DNA of 64,000 bases from Nocardioides panacisoli (GTDB lineage: Bacteria; Actinomycetota; Actinomycetes; Propionibacteriales; Nocardioidaceae), in NCBI RefSeq assembly GCF_019448235.1, contig NZ_CP080409.1, positions 2,232,001-2,296,000 on the forward strand, written 5' to 3'. Positions 34,611-42,803 of this stretch are shown here, one piece after another; positions within the stretch are counted from its first letter, which is position 1; each line of letters starts with the position of its first letter. Under the pieces are notes generated by a model. It was not told where the DNA came from and did not search any database. It saw only the letters and a list, made by a program, of their open reading frames with translations. Made by a program: the position numbers and the translations under genes.

Positions 34611-36014
34611 ATGACCAACCCCACCACTCCCCCGACCGGGGTCGTCGCCGTCGGCGCCGGCCTGTTCGCCGACGCCGTGGCCGACCAGGCCGTGCCCGTG
34701 ACCCGGGTCGACTGGCAGCCGCCGATGGCCGACACCGAGGGCGACCTCGCCGCCGTCGCCGCGGACCCGCTGCGCCGCGAGGCCAACGAGCGCGCCCTCG
34801 CGGCGATGCTCGCCACGAACGCCCACCTGGTCGACGTGGCGCCGGCCCGCGAGGTGCTCGGCCTCGAGCCCGGCCAGTTCCTGCACGCCGGGCCGCCGAT
34901 CACCTGGGAGCACGCCTCCGGTCCGCTGCGCGGTGCGCTGCTGGGCGCGGCCGCCTTCGAGGGTCTGGTCGACACCCCCGAGGACGCCGAGCCGCACCTG
35001 GCCGACGGCACCTGGACGCTCGAGCCGTGCCACCACCACGCCGCCGTGGGCCCGATGGCCGGTGTCGTGTCGCCCTCGATGTGGATGTTCGTGCTGGAGG
35101 ACCCCGAGAGCGGACGGCGTACGTTCTGCTCGCTCAACGAGGGCCTGGGCAAGGTGCTCCGCTACGGCGCCTACGCACCCGAGGTGCTGGACAAGCTGCG
35201 CTGGATGGCCGACGTGCTCGGCCCCGTGCTGCGCGACGCCGTACGCGCGGCCGGCCCGGTCGACATCACCGCGATCCTGTCGCAGATGCTGCAGATGGGC
35301 GACGAGGCCCACAACCGCAACCGCGCCGGCACGCTGATGCTGCTGCGCGACCTCGGTCCGGCCATGGCCGCCTCCGAGCACCCCTCCACCGACGTGGCCG
35401 AGGTGCTGCGCTTCATCGGCGGCAACGACCACTTCTTCCTCAACCTCGCGATGCCGGCCTGCAAGCTGGCGCTCGACGCCGCCCGCGGCATCGAGGGCTC
35501 GACGATGGTGGTCGCGATGGCCCGCAACGGCACGGAGTTCGGCATCCAGGTCGCCGGCACCGGCGACCAGTGGTTCACCGGTCCGGCCCAGCTGGCCGAC
35601 GGCCTCTTCCTCGGTGACTTCGGTCCCGACGACGCCAACCCCGACATCGGCGACTCCGCGATCACCGAGACGTCCGGGCTGGGTGGCTTCTCCATGGCCA
35701 CGGCGCCGGCGATCGTGCGGTTCGTGGGCGGGACGGTGCCCGACGCGTTCGCCACCACCGAGCGGATGGGTGAGATCACCCTGGGCGAGAACCCGCGCTG
35801 GCAGATCCCGGTGCTGGACTTCCGGGGCGCGCCGACGGGCATCGACGTCAGCCGGGTGTGCCGCACCGGCATCCTGCCGCAGATCAACACCGGCATGGCC
35901 GGCAAGCTCGCCGGTGTCGGACAGGTGGGGGCCGGACTGGTGACGCCGCCGGCCGAGATCTTCCCGGCCGCGCTGGCCGAGCTCGCCACCCGAGCGCGCA
36001 CGCGGCTCGGCTGA
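34611..36014 (+). CDS. DUF1116 family protein, AllG-like carbamoyltransferase subunit
   Basis: 467 residues. Typical DUF1116 stretches are EPCHHHAAVGPMAGVVSPSMWMFVLED, MGDEAHNRNRAGTLML, GGNDHFFLNLAMPACK and TGILPQINTGMAGK. ATG at 34611, 8 bp after the fdrA-like stop. The E. coli homologue YlbE/AllG is part of oxamate carbamoyltransferase. The three-gene set plus the carbamate kinase at 18546 reproduces the components of the oxalurate phosphorolysis module. Confidence 0.9.
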   Translation: MTNPTTPPTGVVAVGAGLFADAVADQAVPVTRVDWQPPMADTEGDLAAVAADPLRREANERALAAMLATNAHLVDVAPAREVLGLEPGQFLHAGPPITWEHASGPLRGALLGAAAFEGLVDTPEDAEPHLADGTWTLEPCHHHAAVGPMAGVVSPSMWMFVLEDPESGRRTFCSLNEGLGKVLRYGAYAPEVLDKLRWMADVLGPVLRDAVRAAGPVDITAILSQMLQMGDEAHNRNRAGTLMLLRDLGPAMAASEHPSTDVAEVLRFIGGNDHFFLNLAMPACKLALDAARGIEGSTMVVAMARNGTEFGIQVAGTGDQWFTGPAQLADGLFLGDFGPDDANPDIGDSAITETSGLGGFSMATAPAIVRFVGGTVPDAFATTERMGEITLGENPRWQIPVLDFRGAPTGIDVSRVCRTGILPQINTGMAGKLAGVGQVGAGLVTPPAEIFPAALAELATRARTRLG

Positions 36015-36037
36015 GGCGTGTGGTGGGATCTGTGCCC

Positions 36038-37474
36038 ATGAGCAAGCAGCGGCGATGGGGCGCCCGGGAGCTGATCGACCTGGTGCTGGACGAGGGCTCG
36101 TACGAGTCCTGGGACACGCCGGTCGACACCAGCGCCCACCCGGCGGAGTACCGCGCACAGCTGGAGGCGGCCACGGAGCGCGCCGGCACCGACGAGTCGG
36201 TGCTCACCGGGCGGGGCACGGTGCGGGGCCGCCCGGTGGCGTTCGTGGTCAACGAGTTCCGCTTCCTGGCGGGCTCGATCGGGACCGCGGCGGCCGAACG
36301 CATCACCAGCGCCGTACGCCGCGCCACGGCCGAGGGGCTGCCGGTGCTGGCGAGCACGTCCTCCGGGGGCACGCGGATGCAGGAGGGCACGCGTGCCTTC
36401 ATCCGGATGGTCGACATCTCGCGGGCGCTGATGGACCACCGTGCGGCCGGGCTGCCCTACCTGGTGCACCTGCGGCACCCGACCACCGGCGGCGTCTACG
36501 CCTCGTGGGGGTCGCTCGGGCACGTCACCGTTGCCGAGCCCGGCGCGATGGTCGGCTTCCTCGGCCCGAAGGTGTTCGAGGCCCTCAACGGGGAGGAGTT
36601 CCCCGAGGGCGTGCAGACGGCGGAGAACCTCGCCGCGAAGGGCGTCATCGACGCCGTCGTCCCGCCGGAGGAGCTGCCCGAGCTGGTCTCCAACGCCCTC
36701 GAGGTGCTGACCTCGCCGGCGACCCCGAGCCGGCTGACCCGCCGGCCGAAGCTGCCGCTGGAGGACCACGCACCGGTGTGGGACTCCATCACCCGGACGC
36801 GTGACGCCGACCGGGTCGGGGTGCGCGACCTGCTCCGGCTCGGTGCCGACCACACGCTGCGGCTGCGCGGCACCGACGAGGGCGAGCGCGACGAGACCGT
36901 GATCGTGGCGCTGACGCGACTGGACGGCCAGCCGTGCGTCGTCGTGGGGCAGGACCGCTCCCGCCAGAGTGCCGCGACCCCGATGGGGCCCGGCGCACTG
37001 CGCGAGGCGCGGCGTGCGATGCGGCTGGCCGCCGACCTGAGGCTGCCACTGGTGACGATCATCGACACCCCCGGTGCCGAGCTGTCGCCGGAGGCCGAGG
37101 AGAAGGCCATCGCGGGCGAGATCGCCCGTTGCATCGCCACCATGGTCACCCTCCCGGTGCCGTCGGTGTCGGTCATCCTCGGCGAGGGCTGCGGTGGCGG
37201 TGCCCTGGCACTCCTCCCGGCCCGGGTGGTGCTGGCCACCGAGCACGGCTGGCTCTCGCCGCTGCCGCCCGAGGGCGCCAGCGTCATCGTCCACGGCGAC
37301 ACCTCCCACGCCGCGGAGATGGCCCAGGACCAGGAGGTCGGTGCGCTCGCGCTGCTGCGGCAGGGCAACCTCGACGCGATCATCGCCGAGCCGGAGGGCG
37401 ACACCACCGAGCAGCTGGCGCTCGCGGTCGTCGCCGAGGTGGGCGCCCACCTGCGCGCGATGAGCGAGGCCTGA
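36038..37474 (+). CDS. Fused acyl-CoA carboxyltransferase (AccD-AccA type) domains
   Basis: 478 residues with two crotonase-fold carboxyltransferase halves. The N-half (about 1-235) has ASTSSGGTRMQEG and GGVYASWGSLGHVTVAEPGAMVGFLGPKV. The C-half has TIIDTPGAELSPEAEEKAIAGEIARC and LGEGCGGGALALLPARVV. No Cys4 zinc ribbon precedes the first half, and no biotin carboxylase or carrier gene is near. This resembles single-chain AccD3-type proteins. As last gene of the fdrA operon it may act on malonyl-CoA, for example as a decarboxylating carboxyltransferase, which is an inference. Confidence 0.85.
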   Translation: MSKQRRWGARELIDLVLDEGSYESWDTPVDTSAHPAEYRAQLEAATERAGTDESVLTGRGTVRGRPVAFVVNEFRFLAGSIGTAAAERITSAVRRATAEGLPVLASTSSGGTRMQEGTRAFIRMVDISRALMDHRAAGLPYLVHLRHPTTGGVYASWGSLGHVTVAEPGAMVGFLGPKVFEALNGEEFPEGVQTAENLAAKGVIDAVVPPEELPELVSNALEVLTSPATPSRLTRRPKLPLEDHAPVWDSITRTRDADRVGVRDLLRLGADHTLRLRGTDEGERDETVIVALTRLDGQPCVVVGQDRSRQSAATPMGPGALREARRAMRLAADLRLPLVTIIDTPGAELSPEAEEKAIAGEIARCIATMVTLPVPSVSVILGEGCGGGALALLPARVVLATEHGWLSPLPPEGASVIVHGDTSHAAEMAQDQEVGALALLRQGNLDAIIAEPEGDTTEQLALAVVAEVGAHLRAMSEA

Positions 37475-37505
37475 GCCGCATCTTCCGCGGCCTCTCCCGC
37501 CCGGA

Positions 37506-39059
37506 TCAGGTGTGGGCCCGCCCCGGGTCCACACCGGTCCGGAGCCGCCACGCGTGCAGGGCGAGCCCGAGCGCGGTCCTGCTCTCGTGCCCGTCGAAGG
37601 CATCGCGCCCGAGCACCTGGTTGATCCGGTCCAGGCGGTTGTAGAGCGTCTGGCGGCGGATGCCGAGCGCCTTGGCGGTCTCGGTCTTGCCGAGCCCCTG
37701 CTGCAGGTAGGTGTCCAGGGTGCGCACCAGGTCGGTGCCGTGCTCGGCATCGTTGTCCAGCAGTGGGCCGACCTGCTCGCGCAGGAACTCGGTGAGCTCC
37801 GGCGTACCGGTCAGGTGCGCCAGCAGCCGGTAGATCCCCCAGTCGCGCGCCAGCATGGGCTCGGCCCGCAGCCCGAGCCGCCGGGCGATGGTCGCGACGC
37901 TGCGCGCCTGCCCGAGCGACGCGGTCACGCCGTCCAGGCCGGTCGCCGGCTCGCCACCGGCCACCGCGACGATGCCGTGGCCACCGGTCTCCTCCACCGT
38001 GAGTGAGGCGCACATGGAGGCCAGCTGCTCGCGCAGGCCGGCGTCACCGCCCCGGGGCGCCCGGGCGAGCGCCAGGACCTCGTCGCCGACGGGCCCGACG
38101 ACGCAGGCACCCAGGTGTGCGCGGCAGACGCGGCGGGTCGCCGCGACCAGGGAGGCCTTCGGCGTACGCCGGTCACCCGCGACCGCGAGCCCCACCACGG
38201 CGGTCTCGGCGTCGACCGCGAGGCCGGCGACCTCGAAGCGGGAGTGCAGCTCCTCGGTGGACGGCACCCGGTCCTCGACGATGTCGCGCAGCAGCGCGCT
38301 GTCGAGCATGGCCGGCTCCTGCGCGGACCCGGCCCGCAGCAGCTCCAGCCGGACGGCCACGACGCCTCGGTCCAGCACGGCCTCGAGGTCCTCGGCCCGG
38401 GCACCGGTGACCACCAGCGACCCCCAGTGGGTGTCGGCGAGCTCGACCGAGCGGTGGTGGCCACCCGGTTCGGGCGCCGCCGCCCGGCCCGTGGTGGTGC
38501 TCGCCGCGACGACCCGGCCGTCGTTGGCGAGCAGGTGGGCCTCGCCGTCGGCCAGGGCGGCGATCCGGCGCAGCAGCTCGGGCAGCCCCTGCTCGGCCAG
38601 GACGCAGTCGAGCAGGTGCTGCCAGATGCGCTCGCCGGCGCGCAGGTCACCGAACTCCCGCTCCTTGACCAGGTCGTGGAACGCCTCGACGACCTCCTCG
38701 AAGGGCACCACCTCCCGGAAGGTCAGCAGCACCAGGTCGCGCCGCCGCGCCGCCACCACCAGCGGCGGCGGCAGCGCGGCGAAGGTGCGACCGAGCTCCA
38801 CGGCCAGCGCTGAGAGGCCGGCGTCGGCCAGCGCGTCGACGTAGGCCTCCAGGCGGGTCGGCGAGAGCCCCTTCAGGCCCAGCCCGGTGGTGAGCAGCAG
38901 CTCACCACCGCGCAACAGCGGCCCCATCTCGAAGACCTCCGAGGAGTGCACCCGGCGGATCCAGCACTCCCCGGTGCCCGCGTGCTCGACGTGGGGCGCA
39001 CCGCGGCGCACCGAGGGGAGGGCGAGGATCTCGGACAGGGGGATCTGCACCCGGATCAC
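37506..39059 (-). CDS. PucR-family transcriptional regulator with PucR N-terminal domain
   Basis: 517 residues. An N-terminal purine-catabolism PucR-like domain (about 1-120: IPLSEILALPSVRRGAPHV ... LLTTGLGLKG) is followed by a central sensing region and a C-terminal HTH (YLQQGLGKTETAKALGIRRQTLYNRLDRINQVLG). GTG start at 39059. Its stop faces the carboxyltransferase stop, 31 bp away. It starts 6 bp after the permease stop, so it may be transcribed with the deaminase and permease as an autoregulated operon. Confidence 0.92.
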   Translation of the reverse strand: MIRVQIPLSEILALPSVRRGAPHVEHAGTGECWIRRVHSSEVFEMGPLLRGGELLLTTGLGLKGLSPTRLEAYVDALADAGLSALAVELGRTFAALPPPLVVAARRRDLVLLTFREVVPFEEVVEAFHDLVKEREFGDLRAGERIWQHLLDCVLAEQGLPELLRRIAALADGEAHLLANDGRVVAASTTTGRAAAPEPGGHHRSVELADTHWGSLVVTGARAEDLEAVLDRGVVAVRLELLRAGSAQEPAMLDSALLRDIVEDRVPSTEELHSRFEVAGLAVDAETAVVGLAVAGDRRTPKASLVAATRRVCRAHLGACVVGPVGDEVLALARAPRGGDAGLREQLASMCASLTVEETGGHGIVAVAGGEPATGLDGVTASLGQARSVATIARRLGLRAEPMLARDWGIYRLLAHLTGTPELTEFLREQVGPLLDNDAEHGTDLVRTLDTYLQQGLGKTETAKALGIRRQTLYNRLDRINQVLGRDAFDGHESRTALGLALHAWRLRTGVDPGRAHT

Positions 39060-39065
39060 CCTTGC

Positions 39066-40388
39066 TCACGGGGTGCGCTGCGGCAACCCGTCCGCGTCCG
39101 CGACCTCCTCGCGCCGCTGCCACGCGGGGTTGAGCGCGACCGCGGCGGCGAGGGCGACCAGGATCCCGATCACCGCCGGCAGGCCCCAGCCCTGCTGGTC
39201 GGCGGTGAAGGCGGCAGCCACGCCGACGGCGTACGCCGCCAGGCAGCGCCACTCCACGGTGCGGAACGCGTACGCCGCCCGCTCCGGCACGCCGTGGCGC
39301 CAGCGGCACCACCAGTCGCCGATCAGCGTGCCACCCAGCGGCGGGATCAGGATGCTGAGCCAGACCAGGTAGCTGATGAGGCTGTCGTAGATACCGGTGA
39401 TCGCCAGCAGGCCGCCGATCGCGACGCCGCCCACGACGAACGGCTTCTTCGAGGGCCAGTTGGCGATCTCGGCACCCGCGACGCTGAAGGCGTAGGCGGT
39501 GTTGTCGTTCGTGGTCCAGATGTTGCCGATGAGCAGCACCACGCCCCACACGATCAGGCCCAGGTTGTAGAGCACCAGGACGAAGTCGGCCTCGCCGAAC
39601 GCGATCGCACCGATGGCGCCGAAGAACAGCATCAGCCCGTTGCCCACCATGAAGGCGATCAGCCCGGCGCCGAAGGCCTGGCGGCCGTTGCGGGCGAAGC
39701 GGGTCCAGTTCGAGACCTGGGTGCCGCCGCTGACGAAGGTGCCGACGATGAGGGTCAGCGCCAGGGTCGTGGACATCTGGTCGGTGGGCTCGATCGCGGC
39801 CATGGCGTCCCAGCCGCCGACCTCCTCCACCGAGCGGAGCACCACCCAGGCGGCCAGTAGGAACATCAGCGGCACACTCACCGCGGAGAGCCAGAACAGG
39901 CCCCGGAAGCCGAAGTAGGCGGTCGTGCCCATGACGACGGTGCCCACCACCATCCACAGCGTGGCGCCGGCGCTGCCCCAGCCCAGCGCCTCGGCGATCA
40001 GGTTGCCCAGCGTGGCCACGCCGACGCCGTACCAGCCGATCTGGGTGAAGCCCAGCAGCAGCGAGGCGAGCTTCGAGCCCTGCGTGCCGAGCGTGTAGCG
40101 GCTCAGCATCACCGTGGTGAGCCGGGTGCGGGCGCCGACCAGGGCGAGCATCGCGACGTACACCCCGAGCACGGCGCTGCCCAGGAGCATCACCAGCAGG
40201 AAGTCGCCGAGCGTGAACGCCGCACCGACCTGGGCCCCCACCAGCATCGTCGGCGTGAAGAAGGTGAACCCGAGCAGCACCAGGGACAGCGGCAGGAGGC
40301 CGCGCCGGGCGTGCGGCGGCACCGGGTCCAGCGGGTAGTCGGGGTCGATGACGGCGTCCTCGACGCCGGTGGTGCGCTCCTCGCTCAT
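39066..40388 (-). CDS. NCS1 cytosine permease-like transporter (CodB type)
   Basis: 440 residues, 12 predicted membrane spans. GFTFFTPTMLVGAQVGAAF, QIGWYGVGVATLGNLI and NIWTTNDNTAYAFSVAGAEI correspond to CodB substrate and sodium-site segments (CodB is 419 residues). ATG at 40388 overlaps the deaminase stop (ATGA). Coupling to a cytosine deaminase gene supports cytosine as substrate. Confidence 0.92.
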   Translation of the reverse strand: MSEERTTGVEDAVIDPDYPLDPVPPHARRGLLPLSLVLLGFTFFTPTMLVGAQVGAAFTLGDFLLVMLLGSAVLGVYVAMLALVGARTRLTTVMLSRYTLGTQGSKLASLLLGFTQIGWYGVGVATLGNLIAEALGWGSAGATLWMVVGTVVMGTTAYFGFRGLFWLSAVSVPLMFLLAAWVVLRSVEEVGGWDAMAAIEPTDQMSTTLALTLIVGTFVSGGTQVSNWTRFARNGRQAFGAGLIAFMVGNGLMLFFGAIGAIAFGEADFVLVLYNLGLIVWGVVLLIGNIWTTNDNTAYAFSVAGAEIANWPSKKPFVVGGVAIGGLLAITGIYDSLISYLVWLSILIPPLGGTLIGDWWCRWRHGVPERAAYAFRTVEWRCLAAYAVGVAAAFTADQQGWGLPAVIGILVALAAAVALNPAWQRREEVADADGLPQRTP

Positions 40389-40852
40389 GCCCGCTCCCCG
40401 ATCTCGCCGATGTCCTCGAACCAGATCTCGGCCCGCTCGGTCATCATGCGCTCCATCAGCGCCCGGCACTCGGGGTCGTCGAGCACGTCGACCTGCACGC
40501 CGTGGGAGCGCAACCAGTCCTCGGAGGCCTCGAAGGAGTGGTTCTCCCCCACCACGATGCGGGGGATGCGGTAGAGCAGCGCCGTGCCCGCGCACATGAA
40601 GCACGGCGAGAGCGTGGTGTAGAGGACGCACTCGCGGTAGACCGAGGCGGGCAGCCGGCCGGCGTTCTCGATGCAGTCGGTCTCGCCGTGCCGGATCGCG
40701 CTGCCGAGCTGGATCCGCCGGTTGCGGCCGACCGCGACCACCTCGCCGTCACGCACCAGGGCGGCCCCGATGGGCACGCCTCCCTCGTCCCAGCCCTGCC
40801 GGGCCTGGTCGATCGCCACCCGCAGGTGGGCCTCGTCGGTCGGGTTCGTCAT
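40385..40852 (-). CDS. Cytosine deaminase, yeast Fcy1-like zinc enzyme
   Basis: 155 residues of the zinc cytidine-deaminase fold. Zinc ligands are His55 and catalytic Glu57 in RHGETDCIEN, and Cys84/Cys87 in TTLSPCFMCAGT. The flanking GYKEGGVPIG-type segment (GWDEGGVPIGAAL), RIVVGENHSFEA and the C-terminal WFEDIGEIG closely follow yeast cytosine deaminase, not the amidohydrolase-fold CodA of enterobacteria. It converts cytosine to uracil, feeding the uracil oxidation route. ATG at 40852, first gene of its operon. Confidence 0.92.
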   Translation of the reverse strand: MTNPTDEAHLRVAIDQARQGWDEGGVPIGAALVRDGEVVAVGRNRRIQLGSAIRHGETDCIENAGRLPASVYRECVLYTTLSPCFMCAGTALLYRIPRIVVGENHSFEASEDWLRSHGVQVDVLDDPECRALMERMMTERAEIWFEDIGEIGERA

Positions 40853-40919
40853 GACCGTCCCTTTCGTGGTCGCTCGTCGGATGAGACCCAGATCACCAGA
40901 GTCCGGCGGGTGCGAGGAG

Positions 40920-40932
40920 GGACAGATTGTCC
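40920..40932. promoter_or_regulatory. 13-bp palindrome upstream of the cytosine deaminase operon
   Basis: GGACAGATTGTCC, a perfect 5-3-5 palindrome, lies 68 bp upstream of the deaminase start. It differs little from GGCAGATTCTGCC upstream of hyuA and has similar spacing to the gene, supporting a common regulator. Confidence 0.55.
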
Positions 40933-41056
40933 TGCCGTCGGCACCGCCTGCCTGACATCCCGTCCCTCACCACGTCCCGCCGGGTCCCGGACTCGCCACG
41001 ATCGTTGTAAGTTCTGCGGCGGGCCGCGCTCCGGGCCCCGACGCACAGGAGGACAC

Positions 41057-41431
41057 GTGACCGCCGACCGGCAGACCATTCTCGGGACCATCCAGCGCTA
41101 CGTGGACCTCGTCGCGACCGGCACTGCCGACGAGGTCGTGGCGTTGTACGCCGACGGCGCGACCATCGAGGACCCCGTCGGCAGCGGTGTGCTCGACACC
41201 CCGGCGGCCATCGCCGAGTTCTACGCGGCGGTCGAGCCGCTGGAGCAACGGAGCCGGCTCGGCGAGGTCCGCATCGCCGGCAACGAGGCGGCGTTCGGCT
41301 TCGAACTGGTGACGCAGGCAGGCGGCCGCACCTTCACCCTGGCGCCCATCGACGTGATGAGTTTCGACGACGAGGGACGGATCACCAGCATGCGTGCCTA
41401 CTGGTCCACCGAGGACATGGTCCGGTCCTGA
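41057..41431 (+). CDS. Ketosteroid isomerase-like protein (SnoaL fold)
   Basis: 124 residues matching steroid delta-isomerase. Tyr15 (TIQRYVDLV), Asp39 (TIEDPVGSG) and Asp99 (APIDVMSF) fall where the catalytic Tyr14/Asp38/Asp99 triad of bacterial enzymes lies, and the C-terminal MRAYWSTEDM is typical. GTG at 41057 follows AGGAGG by four bases. It would move a steroid 5-ene to 4-ene double bond through a dienolate. No other steroid genes are adjacent. Confidence 0.88.
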   Translation: MTADRQTILGTIQRYVDLVATGTADEVVALYADGATIEDPVGSGVLDTPAAIAEFYAAVEPLEQRSRLGEVRIAGNEAAFGFELVTQAGGRTFTLAPIDVMSFDDEGRITSMRAYWSTEDMVRS

Positions 41432-41465
41432 CGGACCCCGCTCGCGGCACCTCTACAGTGGCGCG

Positions 41466-42383
41466 GTGACCCCGATGCTCGTCATCACCAACGCCGACGC
41501 CGGCACCGCCGACCAGGAGACCGTCCGCGGGGCCGTCGCGATCCTGCGCGAGCAGGCCGAGGTCGAGCTCTGCGCCACCGCGACACCCGAGGAGCTCGAC
41601 GACGTGCTCGCCTCGGCGGGCTCGCGGCGCATCGTCGTGGCCGGCGGCGACGGCAGCATGCACGCGGTGGTCGCTGCGCTGCACCGTCGCGGCGAGCTGC
41701 GCGGCGCCACGCTGGGCCTGCTGCCGCTGGGCACCGGCAACGACCTCGCCCGCTCGCTGGGCATCCCGCTGGACGCCGACCTCGCGGCGAGGACCGTGCT
41801 GGAGGGCACCGACCGGCCGATGGACGTGCTGCTCGACGACGCCGGCGGCATCGTGGTCAACAGCGTCCACTTCGGTGCTGGCGCCACGGCGGGCGAGCAC
41901 GGCGCCCGGTGGAAGCAACGCCTGGGCCGGGTCGGCGTCGGCAAGGTCAACCTCGGCAAGCTCGGCTACCCCATCGGCGCGGCCGTCGCGGCGGTGAAGC
42001 CCACCACCGTCCGGGTGCGCGTCACCGCCGACGGCGACGTCGTGACCGACCTGGACCGTCCGGTCCTCATGGTCGTGCTCGCGAACGGCTCCTCGGTCGG
42101 CGGCGGCACCGAACTCGCTCCCGGCGCCAACCCCTCCGACGGGCACATCGACGTGCTCGTCGCCTCCCCCGAGAGCTTCTCCGCCACCCTGCGCTACGCC
42201 GCCGGGGTCGCGCTGCGCCGCCACCCCGAGCACGAGAACGTGACGACACTGCGTGCCCGGGAGGTCGCCGTGAACGGCGGCACCTTCACCTGCAGCGCCG
42301 ACGGCGAGCTCTCCGGGCCGGTCCGCAGCCGCACCTGGCGGCTCGAGCAGGCGGCGTACGCCCTGGCGGTGCCGGCGCGCTAG
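41466..42383 (+). CDS. Diacylglycerol/sphingosine kinase-like lipid kinase
   Basis: 305 residues of the DAGK catalytic family (YegS/DgkB type). The nucleotide loop VVAGGDGSMHAVVAAL is near residue 58 and LLPLGTGNDLARSLGIP near 85; both are diagnostic. LANGSSVGGGTELAPGANPSDGHIDVL and a terminal Tyr/Ala-rich strand follow. GTG at 41466 precedes an in-frame ATG at 41475. It likely phosphorylates a membrane lipid; the exact lipid is unknown. It is 35 bp downstream of the isomerase-like gene. Confidence 0.9.
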   Translation: MTPMLVITNADAGTADQETVRGAVAILREQAEVELCATATPEELDDVLASAGSRRIVVAGGDGSMHAVVAALHRRGELRGATLGLLPLGTGNDLARSLGIPLDADLAARTVLEGTDRPMDVLLDDAGGIVVNSVHFGAGATAGEHGARWKQRLGRVGVGKVNLGKLGYPIGAAVAAVKPTTVRVRVTADGDVVTDLDRPVLMVVLANGSSVGGGTELAPGANPSDGHIDVLVASPESFSATLRYAAGVALRRHPEHENVTTLRAREVAVNGGTFTCSADGELSGPVRSRTWRLEQAAYALAVPAR

Positions 42384-42722
42384 TCAGGAGCCGGTCGTGT
42401 GGGCGTTGTGCTCCAACGCCACCTCGACCCAGAAGTGCAGCTGCGCCTCGCGACCGAGGTCGTCCTCGGCGACGCTGATCCAGCTCGGCCCCATCGCGCG
42501 ACCGTCGGACTCCGCGGGCGCGGCGCCGGCGCGGGTGGCGAGCTCGGCGAACCGGGACGGGTCCACCGACACGAGCAGGTCACCGCGCGGGCGGACGACC
42601 GCGACCACCTCGTCACGGACGAGGAAGGACACGCCTCCCTGCATCTCGCCCTCGGTGGTGGAGGGCTCGTGGGTGAGTGCGGCACGCAGCCGCTCGACGA
42701 GATCACTCTGCTGGGTGTCCAT
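42384..42722 (-). CDS. TfoX N-terminal domain-like small protein
   Basis: 112 residues. The pattern ERLRAALTHE, MQGGVSFLVRDEVVAVVRPRGDLLVSVDP and RAMGPSWISVAEDDL matches the TfoX/Sxy N-terminal domain, found in actinobacteria as a stand-alone protein of unknown role. ATG at 42722 follows GGGAG. It abuts the kinase stop with no gap (convergent) and diverges from lysS. Confidence 0.7.
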   Translation of the reverse strand: MDTQQSDLVERLRAALTHEPSTTEGEMQGGVSFLVRDEVVAVVRPRGDLLVSVDPSRFAELATRAGAAPAESDGRAMGPSWISVAEDDLGREAQLHFWVEVALEHNAHTTGS

Positions 42723-42803
42723 CACTCCCGTCTCTATCACAGGAAGGGGTACGGCGCACCACGACGTACGCCGCCGGCCCCGGACGCCCTAGAGTTGCCC
42801 GAC

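Noticed and set aside
41057..42383. Steroid degradation cluster
   Set aside because: Only the isomerase-like gene carries steroid-type catalytic residues; its neighbour is a lipid kinase and no other steroid genes are adjacent.
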